Below are positions 1 through 10,000 of a DNA stretch of 64,000 nt, in pieces. The notes beneath the pieces are model-generated. The model was given only the letters and a program-made list of their open reading frames with translations. It was not told where the DNA came from and did no database searches. Made by a program: the position numbers and the translations under genes. Positions within the stretch are counted from its first letter, which is position 1; each line of letters begins with the position of its first letter. The stretch is from Paragorgia papillata. Lineage: Eukaryota; Cnidaria; Anthozoa; Scleralcyonacea; Coralliidae. The DNA is taken from NCBI GenBank assembly GCA_035771165.1, contig JAWNZC010000348.1, forward strand, positions 4,362,501 through 4,426,500, given 5' to 3'.

Positions 1-310
1 CCATTCTCATTGACTGGCGGTTTTCTATCCTAGTGTTAGCTCAGCAACGTGTTTGTTACAATTCTGCCCAGTATCTAGATGGGGGGGGGAGCCTTGGGGC
101 CCACACCTGAAAGGGGGGGGGGGTCTGATCTTCTCTGGCTACATAGCAAACTCAGGCGAGATTCAAGTGGAAAAAACTTATAGTGCAAGTCATATTGATA
201 GGAAACATGAACCTACAGTATATACTTCTTGAAGGAAAAATTTCAAAACGCCGTGTTTTGGAGTCACAATTAGCATTATAAGTGCAAAATACACAAAATG
301 AGAACCTCAC

Positions 311-3300
311 CTTTATAAGCATATTCCAATGCCCCAGCAATAGTAGTCATTTCCGCTTCTATAACTTGAGACCAATTTTCTACATCACCAAGTTCCTTAC
401 AAAATATTTCAAATAATAACAAATAAGTTATAAAAACACTGAGTGCTGTTCGTGTTTTAAACATAACATAACACTCTGTGAAACAATAGAAAATCCCCAT
501 GATTCCTTTGGAGCATCAATAAGGTTTTTGTACAACAATTTGGCCACCATGACGTCAGATGAAACATTCTATTATTTTGCACTTTTTAAGAACTGTCAGT
601 ACAAAATATCTCTTGTCTACTCTGAAACTACACATTTTACAGTACAGATACCTTCAATGCTTGATTAAATCCCTCAGCTAACTGAAGCCATTGGATAGTC
701 TGTTTTGAGAATTGTGCTACAAGAAAAATAAGTAAAGTGTTTATAGTACAATCTCAAACTCATTAATAATTCATAAGGAAAACACAAAGGAAATCAGTAC
801 CGTGTCTGTGGTTTGGATATCGGAGGAAGAAATTACATAAATTAAGCAAACTTTTACCTTGATTTTCTCTTAAAATACTGATTTGTTTGAGATGCTATAT
901 ATATCAAACACTTGGAGGAGTGTTTCTCAGTGTTTGGATATCCTGATGAAACACTCCTCCTCACGTACGATATATTACGTATAATATTTCATGCACAATT
1001 GCTCTGTAATTTACACAGGCGATTTTTGGTGTGATTTTTTTCATTATAATAAACTATTTATTGATCAGCACTGTTCAAATGTGTTTTGCACAATATATAA
1101 TTATGTAACTATATCCCTGCTAAACTATGCATGCCAGGCTAATTTCACATCAACTTTGTTTGTACATGTACTTCCACATTTCCAAGGAAAATAAACGATT
1201 AGTGACAATATTTGTCTTTTTTCAGAATTGCTTTCTGTATAAAACTATGCACAGTGGTTACAAAACTCTAGTAAAACACTTTAAATTATTTATACCTGTA
1301 TGAAGTTGCAGTTGCTTCGACTCTGCCTCCAATTTCTTCTGATTAAGATAAACCTCCTCAACACTACCAATTAAAGCAACAAAACATACTGGTATATACC
1401 GGTACATGCATGCACCAACAACAACAACAATTTACATAGACAAAATATTTGTTTTGCAAAACAACTCATTAGGAAAAACAAAAAGAAACAAAACCAAGAA
1501 CATTTCAAATTTAGTATGATTCATTAATTCCAATTTTCTTCAGGAGCTTTTGTGAAAAACATGCTGAATACAAAGTTGGAAAAAATTTTCCAAATAACCT
1601 TAAAATAAAAGGAATTTTGGTTTTTGCAATATTTGATAAATAGCATGATTTTAACCGGCTTAACGCTTTCCAGTTGAGGTTTGCCTAGTAAGTCTGCTAA
1701 TTTATATACTGTACTAGGAAAACTTCTGCCACTGCTGTGCCGCATTTGTTGGTTATAGCCAGTGTTTTACATCATATTAACTTCTCTCTTGCTCTGCTTT
1801 ATCAATTATTTCACATTCTAAATATTTATGGCCAGTTAATATACGGTAATATTTCTGTTTTTCATCACCACCCACCCCTGAAAATTTGGCCACCCAAATT
1901 TTTTTTTGATCGTTGTTAATGTGTTGGAAATGGAAGCCGAACATTGGCAGCCATGTTAGGAAAGAGCAGTAAACCGTGTTTTTATCACCAACCAAAGAGG
2001 GTAGAGCGTACAAAGCTTTAAAAGATTGTTTATTGAACTTCCAAATGCATAATTATAGCTCTTGACAGTGACTGTTTAGTGTTTGTGTGATCGAAGTGTA
2101 CTAAATGCAAAACAGCCTTTCAGACATGTTTTCTTAAAGCGAAATAGGCTAGTACTAATAAAAAATTTTAAAAATCCATCCTCACCCCATTTTTTTCTAA
2201 AAAAGTGATGCCCATTTTAAACCTTCCTCACTAGTAAATCTTCTTCGCAAGTGTCACCTGCATATACCCTATAGTCCCACAGCTTTTTGATATACTGTAG
2301 GCTATTACAAAACAAAATTGCTCCCCAACTAAAACCAATCTTAAAAAAAGTTTTCATTAAATAAGCTCATTGGAAACTCTTCCAAATCTGTAAATCCTTA
2401 CTTACCCATCATTAAGAGTGCTTATTAGTTTGTTAACTACAACATTGGCTGATACAAATGCCTCTTTCCTCTTTGCATCTGTAAGGGGGGAAATTTAAAG
2501 TAAATTTATGTCAGTCAACAGCTCTGTGTAGTATTTTTTTGGAAAAATATATTTTTAAATATGTGTATTTGACAACAACTACCGTAATTCATTTATAATG
2601 ATCCAGTGTGAACAGCCAGTCATTTAAAAGCAGACTACATTTTTTTTAAACCAGACAATTTGGGCAAGCACAAAATGCCTGAAAGATTTAATGATTCACC
2701 AATCAGATAGCAAGAAATCTCAACTAGTAAGTTTATGGAAACCATTTCACAAAACCAATGAATTGAAAGACAAAGGAAAGGGTTTCAGACAAACACCCAG
2801 GGGTGCTGGAGCCATGGGGGCAGCTGCCCCCCCCCCCTGCCCTCACAGTGCAGGGGTAGCACAGGGGCAACCAATTACCCTTTCTCGTAAGAGGAATGTT
2901 TTCTACAGGAATTGGTATTTGTATTAAATGACTTTGTATCACTACGTCAAATGTCTCACAAGCTAACTTATTACTGCAGACCATGCAGAGGCAGGAAACT
3001 AATTTTGTCTTGGGTTAGCTGTGTCCAACCTCGTTCTCACTTCTCTCTCGCCTTTTTGAAATTGGTCAGCCTCGTACCCAGGCATCTTTGGGGAAGTTGC
3101 GCTGAGCGCGCGGGGGCTTTTTTTCCCCAAAGACACCTGGGTACGAGGCTGGAAATTGGTAAGGTGGGAAAAAAGCCCTGGCATCAGCTGGTCACAGCAC
3201 CCAAAAATACTGGGCGTAATAAATTAGCAATTTAGTTTAGTATGCAAAATCATTCTGTGTAATGGCAGCCCCGTGGGAGAAGTTCATTGTAATGGCAGTC

Positions 3301-3645
3301 CTATTTGTCCTGTTGGCGGTCCCATTGAAGCTATTTGATCATAATTGGCACAAAACTATGCATATTATGGTTAAACTAATAAACTGTATATCTACTTTAT
3401 TAAAGAAGCAGAATTACAAACTTATATTTTATATAATACTGTACAGTGTACATGTACTGTATTTACATGTAATATTAAGAATATTAATAAATATTGGGTC
3501 ATTCAATTCAAATATATTTGAGTATTTGACATAATTTGTATAAACTATGAGGTAAAATTACACCAATCGAAACGTTGTACAAACCTTGTTGTTCTTTAAT
3601 CCTTAATTTCTTTACCTGATGTTCTTTTACTGTACGTGAAAGCAT
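311..3645 (-). CDS. BLOC1S1: BLOC1S1, biogenesis of lysosome-related organelles complex 1 subunit 1 (3' end unresolved)
   Basis: Small coiled-coil subunit shared by the BLOC-1 and BORC complexes, which act in endosome-lysosome trafficking and lysosome positioning. Exons in transcript order: 3585-3645, 2406-2478, 1296-1363, 652-716, 311-395. Every junction is GT-AG and the phases join without a gap, giving 117 codons plus one base. The protein starts MLSRTVKEHQ, has YLNQKKLEAE and FSKQTIQWLQ in the middle, and ends ELGDVENWSQ...ALEYAYK. This follows the animal family (MLSR.LKEHQ, FNQALK, GDVENW, ALEY.YKG) almost residue for residue, and human BLOC1S1 also has 117 residues up to the equivalent lysine. 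The last exon (about 8 codons) is unclear. The best candidate is 74-106, after a strong pyrimidine tract, which would add a short G/P-rich tail; it is low-complexity and may be wrong. Start chosen because it matches the family N-terminus. Confidence 0.9.
3067..3151. mobile_element. 85-bp MITE with 9-bp target-site duplication
   Basis: The ends are perfect 16-bp inverted repeats (CAGCCTCGTACCCAGG at left, its complement at right). They are flanked by the 9-bp direct repeat GAAATTGGT at 3058-3066 and 3152-3160. It lies in the first intron of BLOC1S1. It has no coding capacity. The 9-bp duplication suggests a Mutator-like source, which is inference. Confidence 0.8.
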
Positions 3646-4696
3646 GATAAAATTAAGTCATTTCTTTGTCGGTGCCCGTGAATGAGGGAATCAGCGGCTT
3701 ACGAGAAAAAATATTAATTTGTACTTCATGTAATAGGCCGTAAGCAAAAGCAATGTGCCTGAACCGTGGCCTGAACTCTGAAGCAGGGCTGAAGCACAGG
3801 CAGGGCTGAAGGCGCCAATTTTTTTAAACCGTCTGATTGCAGAATGACAGATTTAAATAGTCGAATATACACTCACCCAGGTCTGTATAATTTTCTTTAT
3901 TATAATATAAGTACTGAAATTGTATCGACCTTTTGATTGGTGGTTTAATATACGATTTTCCCACCAGTAAATATTGTATAACGGACTGGTCATTATTTAT
4001 GGGGGGGGAGGGGGGGGGGGGGTAACGCGTTCTCATTCGCTAGTGAATTTTTGACTGAGTGCAGTTCAAACAATAAATAATATCACATTGAATAAGATTC
4101 TCTTTTAAAGCCTTATTCACAATTGTGAAATAGAAACAAGTGTAACGATGTACATGTATGATGTGCACAAGCACTGTTTACTAGCACTTTATGGTCAAGT
4201 TGTCAACAGTGGTGTGGTGTCAGGGGGGGCTGGGGTTGCAGAAAGGGCACCAAAACTAGCAAGGGTGCCAAAACTTAACAAAATAAACCTATTTCTTTGT
4301 ATAGCTAGGTCTTCTGTTCAATGGGGGGATATAAAAATCTGAAATCTGTAATCTTTTGTGTTTTCTATGAAGTTTTATAATCTTCAGAATTCTGTAAAAT
4401 CTCACTCCAAAATGCAGGAAATGGCATATCAGAGACTCTAGATTTCAAAATTTTCCGCTTGCTGTAGTTTTGTTTGTAATATTATATATCAACACTTTGT
4501 TGTAATATTATACATTGCTACTTCACTTATTTTAAAACAAAAAATGTGATCATTTATCAAATACAGTACTGTAATGTCTTTTTTCTTTCTTCTTTTTTTT
4601 TTTGGGGGGGGGGGGGGGCACCAAAGCTAATCTGGCCACCCCAGCCTGAAACTTGCCACCACACCACTGGTTGTCAACTGAACTGCTTTGTAGTTA
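3646..4696. other. Intergenic stretch upstream of BLOC1S1 with degraded repeats
   Basis: No gene seen. There are G-runs at 4002-4021 and 4604-4618. A repeat at about 4345-4465 (shared motif AGATTTCAAAATTTTCCG) recurs at about 22561-22715. A GCACCAAAA...AAATAAACC motif at 4247-4310 recurs near 31465. The BLOC1S1 promoter should lie just above 3645, but I see no clear TATA box. Confidence 0.5.
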
Positions 4697-4969
4697 ACCT
4701 GAATGTCAGGCCTTTATTTGTTCCCGCCTTCCGCTAAACCCGTCAGCGCCGGCAGAGGTGCGGGCGAGCGAGAAGGCGAGAAAAACAAAGGCCTGAGGAA
4801 ACTCTTAACAAAACTGTGGGGAATCCGTCCATCTCATGGACGGGAGCTCTGATTGGCTGACTAATTGAAGTAAGGATTTTGATTGGTTCATTCAGATAAA
4901 CAACGTGCCCAAAGGTGCACCGTCAAGGTGCACACCGTGACAAGGTCATCGCCATTTCTCGAATGTGTT

Positions 4970-5311
4970 TATCGTGTACGATTCTGTGACCAATTCATTC
5001 ATTTAATCATTTATTATGTCGGAAATCAAACCATAGAAGGATTTTTCGAAACCGCTTTGTTAAATTCATTGACACATTTCGGCAATGAGTCTTTGAAACC
5101 AGAACAAACGGCGTGCATTCGAAAGCTCGCTGTTGACAGCCAAGATGTCTTTGCTGTTTTGCTCACTGGTTTTGGCAAAAGTCTGATATATCAGATATTG
5201 CCATTTGTGTTCTCTGAACTTCATCGACTTCAACATGGCACGGTGAGGAATTTCGTTGTAGCAGGTGGAGACCTTGCGAAAAGCAGTCTACTTGGGTCCT
5301 TCGTTCGATGA
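4970..5311 (+). pseudogene. RecQ-like DNA helicase N-terminal fragment
   Basis: An open frame that runs from 4883 contains, in order, a Q-like motif (LKPEQTACIRKL) and a Walker A segment (VLLTGFGKSLIYQILP). This matches the RecQ-type pattern L.TG.GKS..YQ.P; T and GKS are kept. Only motif Q and motif I are present. The DEAH box and all later helicase motifs are missing, and the frame ends at 5311, so it cannot be an active helicase alone. It sits inside the inverted-repeat element 4697-6021. The upstream part of the frame (from 4883) resembles nothing I know, so the true start is uncertain. Confidence 0.65.
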
Positions 5312-5320
5312 TCAGGGACG

Positions 5321-5406
5321 ATGGCTACTGAAGGCGAAGCCGATGCGAAAGTCCAAGTTGCTTATGGCAGTGCTGAACAATGGTTGTCAGAAATTAAAGT
5401 GGACCC
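5321..5406 (+). CDS. Possible first coding exon of unknown protein inside the inverted-repeat element
   Basis: An ATG at 5321 opens MATEGEADAKVQVAYGSAEQ and continues to LSEIKVDP, then meets a consensus donor (GTAAGT from 5407). It reads like a genuine soluble N-terminus interrupted by an intron rather than random sequence. No downstream exon was recognised before the right terminal repeat. It may be a captured host exon. Family unknown. Confidence 0.3.
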
Positions 5407-6021
5407 GTAAGTTACAAAACGGGAATCTCGGAACAGTTAGTCACTATGTGGATGACTAAATTTCAATTCTAAAACTGTATAAAATAATTCCCAAACTATT
5501 GCGTTTGTTTTTAATATAAAACATCAATATCCAGTCGATCCTTTTCTCCAACGTTCTAGCCTGTGCTTACTGCTACAAAATTATATATTTTATTAATTTA
5601 GTCGAAACTATATATCAAGGCGGCTATCAAATTGTGTTTATCTTTTATTAACTCTCAAATTGTCAAATTTCTCGGTTTCTTATCGTATTTTCCAATTCTT
5701 CGACTTCTTCTCTAGATCGGGCCTTCAATTCGGGCTCGTGTATTTATTGCAAGTCTACCCGCTGGACTAGTGTGGACTAAAACCAGACGCGGAGAAAGAC
5801 TATATATTTCTGTGGGATGAAATCAAAACATACTTTGTTCTTTTGACAACTCATATCAATCATACTCGTTCATGTTTAAAAATAGCAAAGTGGGCGGAAG
5901 ACAGTTTTGTTAAGAGTTTCCTCAGGCCTTTGTTTTTCTCGCCTTCTCGCTCGCCCGCACCTCTGCCCGCGCTGACGGGTTTAGCGGAAGGCGGGAACAA
6001 ATAAAGGCCTGACATTCAGGT

Positions 6022-7045
6022 TACTTTGTAGTTAAAGTGCTAACAGCGCTTGCGCATACATGTATGTCGTTGCGCTAGCGGGGCTTCCAAGTTTGAATTT
6101 TTAAATAATAATTAACAAGTAATTAATTTTTACAATCTTGTATTTGGGCTGCCTATGGTTCAATACTACCATGAAGCGTGTGCTTATTTTACAAGTGTGA
6201 AACCAGGCTTTATGCAATACAGTCGCACAGAATCTATTATTATCGTTACGTTTGTCGGCAATGGTGGCAAACTCGCTTGTCAACATTTCGTTAACGTTTT
6301 GTTAGTCTGTTAGAGGCTAGAGCTTCATAAGCTTGCAAAGAACCACAGATGAGAAGCCATTTTAACACATTGTAATGTATAATAAATGAAACAGTTATCC
6401 AGTGAGACTCCATAGTCACGTGACTGTATAAATCTTTGATCGTCACGTGTCCATAGAATTTCAGATTTCACTAACATCACTATTAATACGACCCCTCACC
6501 TGTTGACTAACTGAGGAAACTATAATTACGCCAAGGTCGTACACGTGTCGTACCACGTCCACACATGTAATGAGGGGGGAATACCGAATACGTCAATATA
6601 GGGGAGCTGATGCAACTCTCGAGGGTAGGACTTTCTTTAAAGTTTAAACTTTAAAGATGGCACTTTCAGATCTCACTGGCCACAGTTAATATTGTAATTT
6701 GCTGCAACAATCGCTGTGAAAAGAATGGTGTAGCAAGTATTACCCCCCAGAGAAGTGGTTCTTAATCCATGTTCTCATTTACAATCCTTTAGTCTAGCAG
6801 GGGGTGGTGCATGGGGAACGTGTATTGTATGCACACTCACTTTTAAAATACGAACGCAATAATAACTGAAGTTTTAACAGTCACTTTTAATTATTTGTTT
6901 TCTAAATGGTCTACCATACAGTACAAAAGTAAATTAAGTTTACGTGAACTTGTACAACTATACACTCAGTCAACTTGTACGCAACTATAATATTTATTAC
7001 AGGATTTAAAAAATCCATATGAGTGACTGTTTGTAAACATGTAAA
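6022..7045. other. Intergenic stretch between helicase element and gene A
   Basis: No exon recognised. The downstream flank of gene A (about 6860-7020) is a diverged relative of the flanks below gene B (about 14,930-15,140) and gene C (about 21,390-21,600). The reverse-strand AATAAA at 6993-6998 is a possible poly(A) signal for gene A, with a counterpart at 15077-15082 below gene B. Confidence 0.5.
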
Positions 7046-10000
7046 TCATGTCTTTATTAAAGGCTTCAAAGCAAATTCAGTTGTAGCAACCCAAGTGCTA
7101 ACAGATGTCAAACGCCAGTATTGAGCAATCACAGGCTTGGGCAGAGCATAAGTAGCAATGTGTGCTCCTACAGTTTTTGGAATTGTACGAGCCTGGAAAA
7201 ACAAATGTAAACTATAGAAAGAAAACTGGTAAAAAACCACGCTAGCTATGCACTGATAGCTAATTAATATTAGACTAATTACAATATTTCTCAATCAGTA
7301 TTTCTTTGAATACATTCTGGTTCAAATTTATTGGCATGGCACAATCTGGTAATATGATCCACTTGCGTCAAATTGTAGGGATTTTAGATTAAAGAAATTT
7401 TCGAGTGTAAGAATAATGGAATATATGCATTATGATAAGTTGGTACGTATACATGTAGTGTATGTGGTGCGTTTGTGAGCTTTGGTGGACATTCGTCAAG
7501 CTCAATTAGACAGGGTTCGAACCTGCAACCCCTAACCGGTCATTAGATGGTTGCAGGTTCGAACCCTGTCTAAGGAACAAAAACGGGCTCAAAGATCTTT
7601 TCTGAGTATAATTGAGCTTGACGAACGTCCACCAAACGTCTGTTAATATATCCATTAATGAGTTATCAACTGCTGCATGCTTTCATGCGGCAACCATTCA
7701 TTGTATTTTCCTTCTTTATATACGTTCCTCTTCTAAAACGTCTAGAACCAAAGTATATTTTAAATCTATGTGATAGCCTGCGTAGCCGGTGCTGGGGATT
7801 GGGACGGACAGTGAAAGGAGCGCCTACAGGCATGGTTCCAGGTTATACGTCCATGTCCTATTTACACGAATTGCCATCCTTAGGTTAGGTTGTGTGTTGG
7901 GGTAAGGCTTTCATGAAGTACTTGGGTTATGTAGGACATGGAATTATTACCTGGTTCCACGCGCCAGCACGGGAGAGGCTCTGGGGACGAGAATGGCCTG
8001 CAGGTGCCTATTGTTATTTTTTGTGTATAGTGTTCGCCGGCGAACGCTCGCAATCTATTGGTTGACACGCTAATGACCTATCAATCAAAGACAATATAAA
8101 TTTCCGCTGCAGACGTTGGCGAAGAGTTCGAAGAGCGAAAATGTGTCTTGCCATAGTGGAAGGAAACGAGTTCAAAATAAACTGAGATTGAAGGCAGCTG
8201 CGGTAGTTCAGCGGTTTTCCAGCACAAGTCTCAACTCACTCAAGGTAAACAATATGAAAGTTAAAGTGCCTATGAAACGAAAATTAAGTCTGTCTTATTT
8301 GAAAGAACACTTAAAATGATAGAGTAACATCTTTTCAAGTTTTTCGTTTCCTTGCTTTGTTCTTGAGATATTTCAGTTTGTTTGATATGCAAATTAAACA
8401 TTTAACGTCACATGTGCATAATAAGTTATTGAAAAAAGTTATATATCTTTGCTATTATCAAACCAAAATAATTCGAGGGAAGCATGTGCGTGTGTTTCGC
8501 CTAGAACACTAGACATGTAGATTTTCAAGTGATTTTATTTGACAATAGCAAAGATATATAACGTTTTTCGATAACTCATTATGCACGTGTGACGTCGCAA
8601 CATGCGACATTTACATCAAACAAACTGAAATATCTCAAGAACGAAGCAAGGAAGCGAAAAACTGCAAAATATGTTACTCTATATCATTTTAAGTGTTCTT
8701 TCAAATAAGACAAACTTAATTTTCGTTTCATAGGCACTTTAAACTGTTAAAAGTCATTTTATTTTATAGATTTGACGAAAATACGGCAATTGTTTTCAAA
8801 TTATAACCGAATTCTCATTCAAACCTTAATATGCAACTGTCATACTGTCAACCCACACAACCCTAATCTAAAGGCGGAGAACAAGTCTGGGCTTCCTGTG
8901 AGCTATTTAGCTCAGGTTTTTTAAATTGACAACATCCAAAAATACATGTATATAGAGAATAATACATGGATGTGCGGAAATATGAAATTTATTTCGAGTG
9001 TTGACCAGGATATCTCACGAGTGAGCGAAGCGAATGAGTGACATATCCTGTTCAACACGAGAAATAAATTTCAAATTTCCAAGCATCCATGTATTGTTCT
9101 GTTTATTATATAAAAAAATTGTCCTATTGCCTTACAAAAATTGCATTAAACTATAAGTATGGGATATATAAATCCCGAAAAAAACAAAGAAAACTGACTT
9201 GATCGTGTTTTAATGCTAATTCAGCGATAATCGTCACATGTGCCATTATCATAAATAATCGCACATGTGAGATTATCACTTTTATTAGTGCGGGCGGAAA
9301 AATCAATAAAACACTCTATTTTATATAATAAACTGTTTTAATTAGGGGGCGGTACGTGAAAAATAACAATAGGCGCCTGCAGGCCCAGCGCTGGCTATGC
9401 AGGCTAATTTAGAATGGAACATTTTCTGTATAATAATTATAAATAAAAATGCTTTTTGTACAAAATAAAGTCGAAAATAAGAAAGACCAAACTTTATTAA
9501 TCTAAAAGTATGATTGCATAATAACTCAACTCGACATACCGTCACCCATTTCAATCCATCATTGGAATGCTGCAGATAAAATTGTCCGTATCCAGTTTTG
9601 GTACCGTGATTCCAAGAAGGAATAAATCCACCTGCAACAGACACTGTCTTAACGTAAACAGGACGAATGAATGTGGCCTGAAGCCAGTTGCCAGCACTAG
9701 CTGCTTTACTTCCCCATCCACCTGTGTCTCCTCTGCCGTCAGTCAAAACTCTTGATGTCACGTGATAAAGGTTGTTGTAGTAAGCATTCTCTGCCACGTA
9801 ATAATCGTTTAACAAATGAACCAATATGTCCTGGTCGATCTGAAACATTTAATGTTATAACATAGATGTAATATAACAGCGTTTCTGATTAGCTACCGTG
9901 CGTGCCCCATAGTTCGATGGAGCACGGTAATTACAAACGTAATGAGAAACTCATTTTTTATTCAGCCGAAATAAATATTGATTATCAGTAGGAAACTTGA

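Larger units (their letters stand above)
4697..6021. mobile_element. 1.3 kb DNA element with 121-bp terminal inverted repeats, carrying a RecQ-like helicase fragment
   Basis: The left end (4697-4817) and right end (5901-6021) are near-perfect inverted repeats of 121 bp, starting ACCTGAATGTCAGGCC. The flanks at 4684-4696 and 6022-6034 form a 13-bp direct repeat with one mismatch (T[G/A]CTTTGTAGTTA), consistent with a target-site duplication. The interior holds a helicase-like open frame (to 5311) and a short second frame, 5321-5406, that ends on a good splice donor. No transposase is visible, so it is either a non-autonomous element that captured host exons or an internally deleted copy of a larger element. 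Confidence 0.8.

Noticed and set aside
7508..7572. tRNA gene
   Set aside because: No cloverleaf or A box; only B-box-like motifs in a palindrome.
9567..9755. Plus-strand frames over the discoidin exons (also 15675-15917, 21978-22328)
   Set aside because: Antisense shadows of the real minus-strand exon.
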